Below are positions 42,197 to 50,933 of a stretch of DNA of 64,000 nucleotides, in pieces. The notes beneath the pieces are model-generated. The model searched no databases. It was not told where the DNA came from and saw only the letters and a program-made list of their open reading frames with translations. The position numbers and the translations under genes are program-made. The stretch is from DASWZN01 sp036404435. GTDB lineage: Bacteria; Acidobacteriota; Terriglobia; Bryobacterales; Bryobacteraceae. Within the stretch, counting starts at the first letter, position 1, and the number at the start of each line of letters is the position of its first letter. The stretch lies in NCBI GenBank assembly GCA_036404435.1, contig DASWZN010000047.1, positions 1-64,000 on the forward strand, given 5' to 3'.

Positions 42197-43081
42197 ATGA
42201 AGCAGCCATACTTTATAGTAGTAGTCGCGCATTCCCTTCACGGCAGGCTTCGCAGAATTCATGTGCCTCAGCGGGTTCTGTACGTCGTATTCGCCCTGGC
42301 CGTCGTGGGGCTGTTCTCCGTAGTCGGCATCGTATCCAGTTACGCGCGGATGGCGTGGAAGGTTGCCAATTATAACGCCCTCCGGCAGGAAATCACGACC
42401 CTGCGCGCCCGCTATCACAAGCTGCAGACCGACGCCACCCAGGCCAACAACCAATTGGCCGAACTCCAGGTGTTCGCCAGCGAGGTTTCGATGGCCTACG
42501 GGCTGAAGCAGAAGCTCGAAGGCCCGGAGGACATCTCCAGCGAGGGGCGCCTGGTTCCCACCGTTCAGGAATCTTTCAAGGAATACGACTTCCTGCGGTC
42601 GGCCAACCTCTCCGCGTATTATCACCGCTACCCACGCTCCTGGCAGACCAACACCATGCCCTCCGTCTGGCCGGTCGACGGCCGGCTCCAGAGCCCCTTT
42701 GGAAGGCGGATGGACCCGTTCTCGGGTGAAGGCGCGCTGCATCGCGGCGTGGATATCTCGGCGGCGTACGGAACGCCCGTGCATGCAACCGCCGATGGAG
42801 TCGTGGTGTTCGCCAGCATGATGAACGGATTCGGGCGGGTGATCGTGGTCGACCACGGCAACGGGTTCCAGACTTACTACGCGCACCTCTCCCAGTTTGC
42901 GGTGGTGGCCGGGCAAGAGGTCCGGCAGGGCGGGGTGATCGGCCAGTCGGGACAGTCCGGGCGCGCGACCTCACCCCACCTGCATTACGAGGTGCGCCGC
43001 TTCGGCACGCCCCAGAATCCGGCGCATTACCTCAACCGCAGCCTCGCCGCCCCGGCGGTTCATCGCGATTTCCCGTTTTAG
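42197..43081 (+). CDS. M23-family (LytM) murein endopeptidase, membrane-anchored
   Basis: A 294-residue cell-wall peptidase. A membrane helix (VLYVVFALAVVGLFSVVGIV) near residue 30 is followed by a coiled coil (about 55-95), then the zinc peptidase domain: GRLQSPFGRRMDPFSGEGALHRGVD as a split block with the H-x3-D site, HGNGFQTYYAHLS and HLHYEVRR with the H-x-H site. It likely cleaves peptidoglycan cross-bridges outside the membrane or, if the coiled coil is EnvC-like, activates an amidase. The metal ligands are all present, so catalysis is expected. The long leader suggests RNA-level control. Confidence 0.88.
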   Translation: MKQPYFIVVVAHSLHGRLRRIHVPQRVLYVVFALAVVGLFSVVGIVSSYARMAWKVANYNALRQEITTLRARYHKLQTDATQANNQLAELQVFASEVSMAYGLKQKLEGPEDISSEGRLVPTVQESFKEYDFLRSANLSAYYHRYPRSWQTNTMPSVWPVDGRLQSPFGRRMDPFSGEGALHRGVDISAAYGTPVHATADGVVVFASMMNGFGRVIVVDHGNGFQTYYAHLSQFAVVAGQEVRQGGVIGQSGQSGRATSPHLHYEVRRFGTPQNPAHYLNRSLAAPAVHRDFPF

Positions 43082-43090
43082 GCCCGCGGC

Positions 43091-43885
43091 GTGGCGTCTA
43101 TTCCCCGCATTGTCCTGATCCACTGGAACGAGGCCGAGGGAGCGGCGCGCGCGGAGTTGCTGAGGGCGGCCGGGTTCGAATCCACCTGCCTGACGCCCCG
43201 CGGCGGCTCCTCGGATCTGCGCACCCTCCGCCAGAACGTGCCCGACGTCTTCGTCATCGATCTCAGCCGCGTGCCATCCCAGGGATGTGCCGTAGCGGTT
43301 GACTTGCGGCGGGGGAAGGCCACCCGCCCGGCGCCGATCGTATTCGCGGGCGGAGCGCCCGAAAAAGTGGACCGGATTCGCAAGCTCCTTCCGGATGCCA
43401 CCTACACCGCATGGGAGAACGTGGCGGTCGCGGTGAAATCCGCGCTGGCAAACGCCCCTGCCACCCCCGCGGTGCCGTCCGCCATGGAGTTGTATGCCGG
43501 CGCTTCGCTCTCCAAGAAGCTGGGCATCCGGCCCGGAACGGTGGTCGCGCTTCTCGAAGCCCCCGAGGCCTTCGAACGCAAGCTCGAGCCGTTGCCGGCG
43601 AATGTCGAGATCCGCCACGGCTCCCGCGGGCGGGCCAGCCTGGTCCTGCTGTTTGCGGGGTCAATGAGCGATTTGCGGAAACGCTTCGCCGCGGCCGCGC
43701 GCCTGCTCGAGCATGGAGGCAGCGTTTGGATCGCATGGCCGAAGAAGGCCTCCGGCATTTCGACCGACCTCGGCGAGACGGCGGTGCGGTCGTTCGGCCT
43801 GGCGGCGGGGTGGGTCGACTACAAGATCTGCGCCATGGACGAAACCTGGTCCGGCCTGCTGTTCACGCGCCGGTCGAGCGAATGA
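43091..43885 (+). CDS. Receiver-like domain fused to a DUF3052-like domain
   Basis: A 264-residue two-domain protein. The first 115 residues have the fold pattern of a response-regulator receiver (RIVLIHWNEAEG, DVFVIDLSRVP with a possible phospho-acceptor Asp, then PIVFAGG), but the conserved Lys is missing, so it may be a pseudo-receiver. The second part (LSKKLGIRPGTVVALLEAPE, VWIAWPKKASG, VDYKICAMDETWSGLLFTRR) matches the DUF3052 family. GTG start at 43091, ten bases after the peptidase. The stop overlaps the next gene by ATGA. No function is known for the combination. Confidence 0.72.
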   Translation: MASIPRIVLIHWNEAEGAARAELLRAAGFESTCLTPRGGSSDLRTLRQNVPDVFVIDLSRVPSQGCAVAVDLRRGKATRPAPIVFAGGAPEKVDRIRKLLPDATYTAWENVAVAVKSALANAPATPAVPSAMELYAGASLSKKLGIRPGTVVALLEAPEAFERKLEPLPANVEIRHGSRGRASLVLLFAGSMSDLRKRFAAAARLLEHGGSVWIAWPKKASGISTDLGETAVRSFGLAAGWVDYKICAMDETWSGLLFTRRSSE

Positions 43886-44988
43886 CCGGCACGAAGTGGA
43901 CCCGCCGCGGCTTCCTCGCATCGCTCGCGGCGGGCGCGGCCTCCGGCGCCGGGAAGAACGTCCACCCGTTTCCGGCGGAGCGCGTCCGCTATGCCGACCC
44001 CGCCACCGAGTTTGCGGTGACTCGGCTCACCTCGCCCAAGCACTCGAGCGTCCTGGCGCCGGCCAGCCATCGCGTGGTCTCGCGCAGGGGGACGTTCCTG
44101 GTCTACGCGAGCGACCAGACCGGCTCGCAGCAGCTCATGCAAATGTTCCTGTCGACCGGCGAGGCGCGGCAGTTGACCGAGACCGCCGCGCTCGATCCCT
44201 TGTCTCCGGCGCTCTCGGCGGACGACCGCAGCTTGTTCTTCTTCGACGGTCCGGTTCTGAAGCAACTGGTATTTGCCGCGATGCGCGAGGTGGAGATCTA
44301 CCGCGTGCCCGAAGGCTGGGCCATGGGACGCGGCTTCAGTATTAGCCAGGATGGCTCCCGCGCCTGCCTGGTCGAGACCCAGGAAGGCCGCTGGCGGTTG
44401 CGCATGGCGCCGCTGCGCTCCAAGGGAGGCGAGCCGGCGACCGCCTTCGAAGCCGCGGCGCCGCTCGGCGATCCGCTTCCCCGCCCCCGCCACGAAGACA
44501 TTCTCTACCGCGACGCCGAGGACTTCCTGGCGCTGGCGGAACCGGGCGGGCGAAATAGCCGGCGGCTGCCCCTCGCTGCGGGCCGCTCGGGACCGGCGTT
44601 CTGGTCCGCCGACGGCGAGAGCCTGGTCTACCTGAATTTCCCGGCCGGCCGCGGACAGCTCAACACCATCCGGGAATGGGCGGCCGCCAGCGACAGCGAG
44701 CGGCTGGTCGCCCCCACCAGCCAGTACGCGTCGTTTGCTCCTAACGCCAATGCGTCCATCTTCGTGGGCGCTAGCGCGAGCAAGGCTTCGCCCTACATCC
44801 TGCTCCTGCTGCGGGTCACGCGCCGGGAACTCCCGCTGTGCGAGCACCGCTCGAGCGACGCCTCCGGGGTCCGGCCGGTCTTCTCTCCCGACAGCCAGCG
44901 CGTCTTCTACCAGAGCGACCGCGACGGCAAGCCGGCCATCTACATGGTCGACGTCCAGAGGCTGGTGGAACGGACGGAAGAAGACTAG
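43882..44988 (+). CDS. Tat-exported beta-propeller protein, oligogalacturonate-lyase-like
   Basis: A 368-residue protein with a twin-arginine signal (WTRRGFLASLAAGAASGAG) and repeated beta-propeller blades of TolB/PL22 type, seen as FLVYASDQTGSQQLMQMFLSTGEARQLTE split across blades, SADDRSLFFFDG, FWSADGESLVYLNF and FSPDSQRVFYQSDRDGKPAIYMVD. The closest recognisable family is oligogalacturonate lyase-like proteins, which degrade pectin fragments, but catalytic residues could not be confirmed. It is coupled by ATGA to the DUF3052 fusion. Periplasmic location is expected. Confidence 0.65.
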   Translation: MTGTKWTRRGFLASLAAGAASGAGKNVHPFPAERVRYADPATEFAVTRLTSPKHSSVLAPASHRVVSRRGTFLVYASDQTGSQQLMQMFLSTGEARQLTETAALDPLSPALSADDRSLFFFDGPVLKQLVFAAMREVEIYRVPEGWAMGRGFSISQDGSRACLVETQEGRWRLRMAPLRSKGGEPATAFEAAAPLGDPLPRPRHEDILYRDAEDFLALAEPGGRNSRRLPLAAGRSGPAFWSADGESLVYLNFPAGRGQLNTIREWAAASDSERLVAPTSQYASFAPNANASIFVGASASKASPYILLLLRVTRRELPLCEHRSSDASGVRPVFSPDSQRVFYQSDRDGKPAIYMVDVQRLVERTEED

Positions 44989-44999
44989 GCGGTCACTGC

Positions 45000-45058
45000 G
45001 TGGGACAGGCCTCCGGCCTGTCGTGGGGCAGGCCGTTTGGCCTGCCCAGGCAGGCGCG
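45000..45058. repeat. Intergenic palindromic repeat, copy E (double)
   Basis: Two units in tandem: GACAGGCC-TCC-GGCCTGTC then GGGCAGGCC-GTTT-GGCCTGCCC, followed by AGGCAGGCGCG. This is the longest and cleanest copy, and it separates two convergent genes. Confidence 0.8.
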
Positions 45059-45063
45059 CCACC

Positions 45064-45888
45064 TTACCCCAGGCGCCGGAGCACGCCGTTCAGCTCGTCG
45101 CGGTTTTCGCACCCGATGGTGAAGCAGTCCACGCAGTCGAGCGACGTCGCGTGGCGCAGCATCTCATCCATCCGCCCGGTCAGTTGGCCCGCGCCGAAAA
45201 TCTTCATGCCGATGATGCCCTTGCCCGCGGCTTTCATCTGGCGCAGGACCCCCAGGACGGTCTGCGGATCGGCATCCATGGTGACGCCGGCGGGGTTGAT
45301 GCGCGCCAGGTCCACGCGCACCCAGGGCGTCCGGGCCGCGGCCTTCAGCGCTCCCAGGGTATGGCAGGAGACGCCGTGCGTGCGCACGATTTTCCTGTCC
45401 CGCGCCTCTTCGAGCACATCCATGGCGCCCTTGCGGCGCTCCGGCCAGTCGTCGTCCATCATGCAGTGCAGCAGGACGATGTCCAGATAGTCGGTCCCGA
45501 TCTCGCGCCGGAAGCGGTCCAGGTCCGCGCGCATCTGGGCGGCCGTCACCGCGTGCGTCTTCGTCATGATGGCCACCTTCTCGCGCGGCACCTGTCCCAG
45601 CGCCGCCTTGAGGTGGGGGTGACTGCCGTACTGGTCCGCGGAATCCCAGAACGTCAGCCCCCGATCGTAGCCGTAATGCAGCAGGTCGGCCAGGCCCTGT
45701 ACACCCAGTTTGCGGGTCTGGTTGGAACTGCCGTCTACACCGTCGGTGCCCGTGCCCATCGCCATTCGCGACAGCCTGATCTGGTCAGGCCCGAGCGCGA
45801 CCACGTCGCTGGCCCGGCGCGGTGTAGCCACCAGGGGCCACCCCACTCCCGCCAGCATCCCAGCTCTGAGGAAATCGCGGCGTCTCAT
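45064..45888 (-). CDS. Aldo/keto reductase with Tat signal
   Basis: A 274-residue aldo/keto reductase with an N-terminal twin-arginine signal (MRRRDFLRAGMLAGVGWPL). The AKR catalytic residues are visible: Asp and Tyr in FWDSADQYGSHPHL, Lys in IMTKTH and His in IVLLHCMMDD. Such proteins reduce carbonyls with NADPH, yet export would deprive the enzyme of free NADPH unless it is bound before Tat export. The beta-barrel is somewhat short at the C-terminus compared with typical 300-residue members. Start ATG at 45888. The substrate is unknown. Confidence 0.8.
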   Translation of the reverse strand: MRRRDFLRAGMLAGVGWPLVATPRRASDVVALGPDQIRLSRMAMGTGTDGVDGSSNQTRKLGVQGLADLLHYGYDRGLTFWDSADQYGSHPHLKAALGQVPREKVAIMTKTHAVTAAQMRADLDRFRREIGTDYLDIVLLHCMMDDDWPERRKGAMDVLEEARDRKIVRTHGVSCHTLGALKAAARTPWVRVDLARINPAGVTMDADPQTVLGVLRQMKAAGKGIIGMKIFGAGQLTGRMDEMLRHATSLDCVDCFTIGCENRDELNGVLRRLG

Positions 45889-45974
45889 AAGGCGAGTATA
45901 CCGGGTCCGCTATCTGGCCGTGAAGACAGGAGTAACCGGCCGGAAAAGGCGCGAGGAGGCGCGCGCCAGTACTA

Positions 45975-46011
45975 TTGACAGAAATCCGACCCCACGGTAA
46001 CATACAGTTAC
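45975..46011 (+). promoter_or_regulatory. Promoter with palindrome before the secreted nucleoside hydrolase
   Basis: A consensus TTGACA (45975-45980) and TAACAT (45998-46003) are 17 bases apart. GTAAC-ATACA-GTTAC (45997-46011) is a perfect inverted repeat overlapping the -10 box, so a repressor site is plausible. The gene starts at 46061 after a GAGGGG ribosome site. Confidence 0.6.
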
Positions 46012-46060
46012 ACCTGCATTTTGCTGTATTTGGTGTGCAAGCGTCCTTAGAGGGGATACG

Positions 46061-48766
46061 ATGCTCACGCTCCAGGCAGCACTGCGCACACGAGTTGCGC
46101 TTTTCGCCCTTCCTTTGCTGGCCGCCCTGACTCCGGGCGCCCAGGCTGCAATCACACACGTGCAGACGGTCGGTGTCTCCAAGGGCGGAGGCACTTCCGC
46201 GACGGTTACCGTCGCTGCGACCACTGCCGGCGATTTGTTGCTTGTGGGCATCAATGCCTCGGGCGGTAAAGTTACCGCCGTAACCGACAACAAGTCCGAC
46301 ACCTTCACGGCAGCGGCCAGTATCACCACTTCGGGAGAGGTCTTCGCGATTTATTACGCGAAGAATATCGCCGCCGGAGTTACTTCCGTCAAGGTGACTT
46401 ATCCCTACGGCGGTTCTGTCGTCATCGTGGCCGAATACAGCGGCATCGCCACGTCCGCTCCCCTGGATCAAACCGCCTCTCACGACAACGGTTACAATGG
46501 CGGCACGGCCTACACCAGCGGCCTCACCAAAGCCACCTCGGCGGCTTCCGAGCTGGCGTGGGGCTTCTCGGGCAACATTTACAGCGCCGTCCCCGTCTGG
46601 ACCCCCGCCGCAGGCTGGACCGCCAGGCTCACCATGGGGGACTCGTTTGCCCAGGAACAGATTCTCTCCGCAACCGGGACCTATGCCGCCAGCGGCACGA
46701 TCAGCACCTCGTCCTCCGACTATGAGATCGACTCGGTGATTGCGACGTTCGAGGCCGCCGGCGGTGGGCCGCCTCCGCCTCCCCCTCCGACGGTCTCCAT
46801 CGTCTCGCCCCTCAATGGCGCCACCGTCTCGGGAACCGTGGCCGTCACAGCCACCGCCTCCGGCAGCGTCGCCGTGGCCAGCGTCCAGTTGAAACTGGAT
46901 GGAGCGAACCTGGGGCCGCTGCTGACCGCCGCTCCGTACACGGTTTCCTGGAACACCTTGCAGAGCTCCAATGCCACTCACACGCTTACGGCGACGGCCA
47001 CCGATACTTCGGGCAACGTCGGCACCGCAACGCCGGTTGGAGTGACGGTCTTCAACGCCACCGCTCCCGCCATCTCGTCCTTCTTTGCCTCGACCTCTTC
47101 GATTCCGAGTGGCACGTCCACGAATCTGGTTTGGGCGGTGACCGGGAATCCGGCTCCGTCGCTGAGCATCTCAGGCGTGGGCGCCGTCAGCGGAACCTCC
47201 GTCTCGGTGTCCCCGACGCAAACCACGACCTACACGCTTACCGCGACCAACAGCGCCGGGACCGCCACAGCGCAAACCACGGTAACGGTCACGCCTCCCG
47301 ACACCACCCCGCCCACGGTCGCGATTACGGCGCCCGCCAACGGAGCGACGGTGTCCGGGGTCGTCCCGGTCACGGCCAGCGCCACGGATAACGTCGCCGT
47401 CGCCAGCGTGCAGTTCCAGCTCGACGGAGTGGCGCTCGGCGCGGCCATCACCAACTCGCCCTACACGTACTCCTGGACCACCACCTCGATCGCCGACGGC
47501 AGCCATACGCTGACGGCGGTTGCCACGGACACCTCGCACAACTCGGCCACGTCGAGCCCAGTCACGGTGACGGTGAGCAACACCAAGCCTCCGGTCATTT
47601 CCTCGTTTACGGCGAACCCTCAGAGCATCGCTCCGGGCGCCAGTTCGACGCTGTCCTGGTCGGTATCGGCCGCCACTTCTCTGTCTATCGGCGGCATCGG
47701 AACCGTGACCGGCGCTTCCACCAGCGTTTCGCCGGCGCAGACGACCACGTACACCCTCACCGCCACCAACAGCGGAGGTTCGTCCACCGCGCAGGCCACC
47801 GTCACCGTCACCAACCCGGGCGCGGTGAACATCATCCTGGACTCGGATATTGCGAGCGATTGTGACGACGTGGGCGACCACGCCTTGCTGTGGGCCCTGG
47901 TGAAGGAGGGCGAAGCGAATGTGCTGGCCCTGGTCACGTCGTCGGTAAACGACTACAGCGCGCCTACCGTGCGTGCGCTGGCCGACTACTACGGCCATCC
48001 GAACGTGCTGATTGGAGCCTACCAGGGCAACACGCCGAACAACTACAGCGCCTCCAACAGCGCCTACACGCAAGAGGTCGCCAGCCTCTTCGACCCCGTG
48101 CCGAACGACACGCGCGCCAATTATCCGGATGCCGTGACGGTATACCGGCAGGCTCTGGCCGGTGCTCCCAACGGGAGCGTCTACATCGTGGCCGGCGGGT
48201 ATTACGAGCCTCTGAGCGGCCTGCTACAGAGTCCCGCGGATGCCATCAGCCCGCTCACGGGTGTGCAACTGGTGGCCCAGAAAGTCGCGGCGCTGGTGTC
48301 GGCTTCCGGATATTTCCCGGATTCCGGCACCGAGCCAACCCCCAACTTCGCCTACGATGCGGACGGGGCCAGCTATGTCTTCGCCAACTGGCCGACGCCC
48401 ATCGTCTCGTTCGGGTCCGACGTCGGTGGCGACGTGATCACCGGACCCGCGGCCAATGCCAGCGAGGCCACCAACCCCGTCAAGCTGGCCTATGACCTGG
48501 TCTGCGGCGAGGGCCAGTGGTGTCCCGACGCCGTTCCGGCCTGGACGCAGGTGGCCATTCTCTACGCGGTTCGCGGAGGGATCGGGACCAACTTCACGGT
48601 GGCCGGAGCCAATGGCCAGACCGTGGTGTGGAACAACTCGACCTCGATACCCGGCCGCAACATCTGGAGCCAGACGCCCAACGCGGGAGATTCCTATATC
48701 GAGAAGATCGTTTCGTCGAGCGCGATGGCGGCGATTCTGAATCCGCTGATTCAGAGCGGCCCGTAG
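46061..48766 (+). CDS. Secreted multi-Ig-domain protein with C-terminal nucleoside hydrolase domain
   Basis: A 901-residue exported protein. Signal peptide (VALFALPLLAALTPGAQA), a beta-rich domain to about residue 225, a Pro-run linker, then four Ig-like modules in an A-B-A-B order: A begins PTVSIVSPLNGATVSG and again PTVAITAPANGATVSG; B contains SPTQTTTYTLTATNSAG and SPAQTTTYTLTATNSGG. From residue 588 it is an inosine/uridine-preferring nucleoside hydrolase-like domain with the metal motif IILDSDIASDCDDVGD. It may release bases from extracellular nucleosides. The window's own nucleoside uptake operon could use the products, though it lies 33 kb away. Confidence 0.8.
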   Translation: MLTLQAALRTRVALFALPLLAALTPGAQAAITHVQTVGVSKGGGTSATVTVAATTAGDLLLVGINASGGKVTAVTDNKSDTFTAAASITTSGEVFAIYYAKNIAAGVTSVKVTYPYGGSVVIVAEYSGIATSAPLDQTASHDNGYNGGTAYTSGLTKATSAASELAWGFSGNIYSAVPVWTPAAGWTARLTMGDSFAQEQILSATGTYAASGTISTSSSDYEIDSVIATFEAAGGGPPPPPPPTVSIVSPLNGATVSGTVAVTATASGSVAVASVQLKLDGANLGPLLTAAPYTVSWNTLQSSNATHTLTATATDTSGNVGTATPVGVTVFNATAPAISSFFASTSSIPSGTSTNLVWAVTGNPAPSLSISGVGAVSGTSVSVSPTQTTTYTLTATNSAGTATAQTTVTVTPPDTTPPTVAITAPANGATVSGVVPVTASATDNVAVASVQFQLDGVALGAAITNSPYTYSWTTTSIADGSHTLTAVATDTSHNSATSSPVTVTVSNTKPPVISSFTANPQSIAPGASSTLSWSVSAATSLSIGGIGTVTGASTSVSPAQTTTYTLTATNSGGSSTAQATVTVTNPGAVNIILDSDIASDCDDVGDHALLWALVKEGEANVLALVTSSVNDYSAPTVRALADYYGHPNVLIGAYQGNTPNNYSASNSAYTQEVASLFDPVPNDTRANYPDAVTVYRQALAGAPNGSVYIVAGGYYEPLSGLLQSPADAISPLTGVQLVAQKVAALVSASGYFPDSGTEPTPNFAYDADGASYVFANWPTPIVSFGSDVGGDVITGPAANASEATNPVKLAYDLVCGEGQWCPDAVPAWTQVAILYAVRGGIGTNFTVAGANGQTVVWNNSTSIPGRNIWSQTPNAGDSYIEKIVSSSAMAAILNPLIQSGP

Positions 48767-48769
48767 CCC

Positions 48770-48810
48770 GTGGGACAGGCCTCTGGCCTGTCCTCCGTCA
48801 GGCCTGCCCG
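48770..48810. repeat. Intergenic palindromic repeat, copy F
   Basis: GACAGGCC-TCT-GGCCTGTC is followed by half of a second unit (TCAGGCCTGCCCGC). It lies between the nucleoside hydrolase stop and the decayed VOC gene. Confidence 0.7.
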
Positions 48811-48811
48811 C

Positions 48812-49140
48812 TTACACATGCTGATCGACCAGGATCGGGTTTCCATCGGGTCCACGGCGACGAAGCTGCCCGGCCCCGTTGTGCTCTCGTCCGCCTCTTG
48901 CTGCAACGGCACCTCCCTGTGCCTTCAACTGCCGTTGCAGCTCGCGGACGTCGGTGAAAGAGCCAGGCTTCTTCTCTAACATCCCTTGAAAAGCCCGATC
49001 GCGCGATCGCCGTTCTTCAGGATCAGCCAGTTCTGCGCCGCATCCCCGGCGAAGACCTTGAAACCGAACTTTTCGCAGAACCTCTTCGAAGCCTCGATAT
49101 CCTTGACAGCCAGGCTGATCGAGAACGCGCCGAGTTCCAT
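48812..49140 (-). pseudogene. Decayed VOC-family (glyoxalase-like) gene
   Basis: From ATG 49140 the frame reads MELGAFSISLAVKDIEASKR, then FGFKVFAGDAAQNWLILKNG and GLFKGC before an early stop at 48976. Beyond it, other frames continue the same family: GMLEKKPGSFTDVRELQRQL, then PLQQEADESTTGPGSFVAVDP in a third frame, then DGNPILVDQHV ending at 48812. As I recall the family, about 14 residues between EK and SFTDVREL are also missing. Three frame changes plus a deletion make this a clear pseudogene. Confidence 0.8.
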
Positions 49141-49150
49141 GCGTTCCTCC

Positions 49151-50101
49151 CTACTCCGCAATCATTCCAATCGTCCCCAGCCACGTCTCCACCAACTGAG
49201 GCCATCCCGTGATCGGGAACTTCGTGCGCCGTAGCCCGAACGCATGCCCGCCCTGCGCGTACAAATGCATCTCCACGGGAACCCCGGCCTTCTTCAGCGC
49301 AATGTAGTAGACCAGCGAGTGGTTTACATTGTCCACGTGGTCATCCTCCGCCTGCAGCAAGAACGTGGGCGACGTCCGGCTGGTGACAGGAACATCCGGA
49401 TTCAACTCGAATTTTCCCTCGTCAACCCACAGATGCCCTGGATAGAGAGCCACCGCAAAATCCGGGCGGCAGCTTTCTTTATCGGCCGCATCCACAGCCG
49501 GGTACAAACGCCGCTCAAAATGTGTGCTGATCGCTGCCGCCAGGTGCCCGCCCGCCGAAAACCCAAGCACGCCGATCTTGCGCGGATCGATATGCCACTC
49601 CGCGGCGTGAAAGCGCACCAGCCCCACCGTCCTCTGCGCATCTTCGAGCGCCGTCGGGGCTTTCGGATTGATGTGACATTTGCATCGATCGTCCCAATGC
49701 GGCCCCGAGTACGGAACGCGGTACTTCAACACTACACACGCGATCCCCTTGGACGTCAGCCAGTCGCAGACCTCCGTTCCTTCAAGGTCGATGGCCAGAA
49801 TCTGGTAGCCCCCGCCAGGAAACACGACCACCGCGGCGCCCGTGTTCTGTCCCTTTGGCAAATAGACCGTCATCGTAGGCCGCGTCACGTTGCTCACCGC
49901 CACCACCTGACGCCCGGCAACCAGATCGTCTTTCCCCGACGACTCAGCGGCCTCCGGCCCCGCGACAGGCTGCGGATCGGGCGCCGCCCCCGGCCATATC
50001 GGCATTTGCGTATGTCCCGGCGATGGCTGCCAGACAGGCGTCTGCGCGCGCAGACCGCCGAACGCAAACACAACACAGAGAGCAAGGATCAAAGGCTTCA
50101 T
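49151..50101 (-). CDS. Secreted alpha/beta-hydrolase esterase (acetylxylan-esterase-like)
   Basis: A 316-residue secreted esterase. A signal peptide (LILALCVVFAFGGLRAQ) precedes VVVFPGGGYQILAIDLEG (oxyanion-hole HGGG-like block as PGGG), the nucleophile elbow GFSAGGHLAAA, and the catalytic Asp and His in AEDDHVDNVNHS and QGGHAFGLR. Similar proteins are annotated as endoxylanase-linked or acetylxylan esterases and remove acyl groups from plant polysaccharides. ATG at 50101 begins the signal peptide; the open frame upstream has no homology. It ends next to the VOC pseudogene and follows the efpL gene on the same strand. Confidence 0.83.
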   Translation of the reverse strand: MKPLILALCVVFAFGGLRAQTPVWQPSPGHTQMPIWPGAAPDPQPVAGPEAAESSGKDDLVAGRQVVAVSNVTRPTMTVYLPKGQNTGAAVVVFPGGGYQILAIDLEGTEVCDWLTSKGIACVVLKYRVPYSGPHWDDRCKCHINPKAPTALEDAQRTVGLVRFHAAEWHIDPRKIGVLGFSAGGHLAAAISTHFERRLYPAVDAADKESCRPDFAVALYPGHLWVDEGKFELNPDVPVTSRTSPTFLLQAEDDHVDNVNHSLVYYIALKKAGVPVEMHLYAQGGHAFGLRRTKFPITGWPQLVETWLGTIGMIAE

Positions 50102-50186
50102 CGCAATCCCCACAACTGAATATAACCATTCCGGAAGCCGCTGCCCGGAAGCGCAGATCGCACCGCTCCTCTCCCGGGGGTTCCGG

Positions 50187-50762
50187 TCAAGCCCGCCCCG
50201 CAAACTCGCGGCTCTCCGTTGACACCCTCACTTTTTCACCTTCTTTGATAAAGAGGGGAACGCGGATCTTGAGACCGGTCTCCAGCGTGGCTGGCTTGGT
50301 CACGCTGCCGCTCGAAGTATCGCCACGCGCGCCCGGTTCCGTGGAGGCAACTGCCAGCTCCACGAACGGGGGCAATTCTAAGCCGATGGGATTGCCATTG
50401 TACTTGAGCAGATCGACCATGCCTCCCTCGATCAGGAAGTCCCGCGCGTTCCCGATCACATCATCGGCCAGCGTGAGCGTCTCATAGCTCTTCTGGTCCA
50501 GAAAGTAAGAACCATCGCTGTCGCTATACAGGTAGGAGGCCGGAACCGTCTGCAGATCCGGCTCCCTGAACTTCTCACCCGCCTTGAAGGTTCTCTCAAA
50601 GACCGCGTTTGTGAGTAAGTTACGGATTTTTAGACGCACCAGGGTCTGCCCGCCCCGCGCGGTAGGCGTGTTCACCTCCACGTCGAGGCAGGAGAAGGGA
50701 GTGTTGTCAATCTCAAACCGGGTTTTTCGTTTGACGTCAATCGCATCGATCAACACGGGCAT
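50187..50762 (-). CDS. efpL: EF-P-like translation factor of the EfpL/YeiP type
   Basis: A 191-residue EF-P-family protein that binds between the ribosomal P and E sites and relieves stalling at difficult motifs. The loop that in EF-P carries the modified Lys (PGKG) reads TPTARGGQT here, matching the SPTARG loop of E. coli YeiP (renamed EfpL), with Arg at the tip. The C-terminal OB domain (STEPGARGDTSSGSVTKPAT, then GLKIRVPLFIKEGEKVRV) follows YeiP as well. The usual EF-P with Lys is not in the window. Start ATG at 50762. Confidence 0.82.
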   Translation of the reverse strand: MPVLIDAIDVKRKTRFEIDNTPFSCLDVEVNTPTARGGQTLVRLKIRNLLTNAVFERTFKAGEKFREPDLQTVPASYLYSDSDGSYFLDQKSYETLTLADDVIGNARDFLIEGGMVDLLKYNGNPIGLELPPFVELAVASTEPGARGDTSSGSVTKPATLETGLKIRVPLFIKEGEKVRVSTESREFAGRA

Positions 50763-50933
50763 CGACTCCTCAACCAGTAGGCAGCGGGACCCGATGAAGA
50801 CCGGGCTCCGCTTCTCTCCAAGTATAGGGCGAAGAGTGGCGCGGCTCGCGTTTCCCGCGAGCAGTTGAGCGAGCAGTCGCCTCGTTCATTTGGCCTCCAT
50901 GGCGCGAGTTCCCCGCCGGTATGATGGTCTTGC

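Noticed and set aside
43173..43183. GGTTCGAATCC string resembling a tRNA T-loop
   Set aside because: No acceptor stem, anticodon arm or CCA nearby; it lies inside the receiver-DUF3052 coding sequence (GFEST).
45000..45058. CRISPR-like or attachment-site repeat
   Set aside because: The repeats are tandem palindromes without spacers; they fit a REP-type family.
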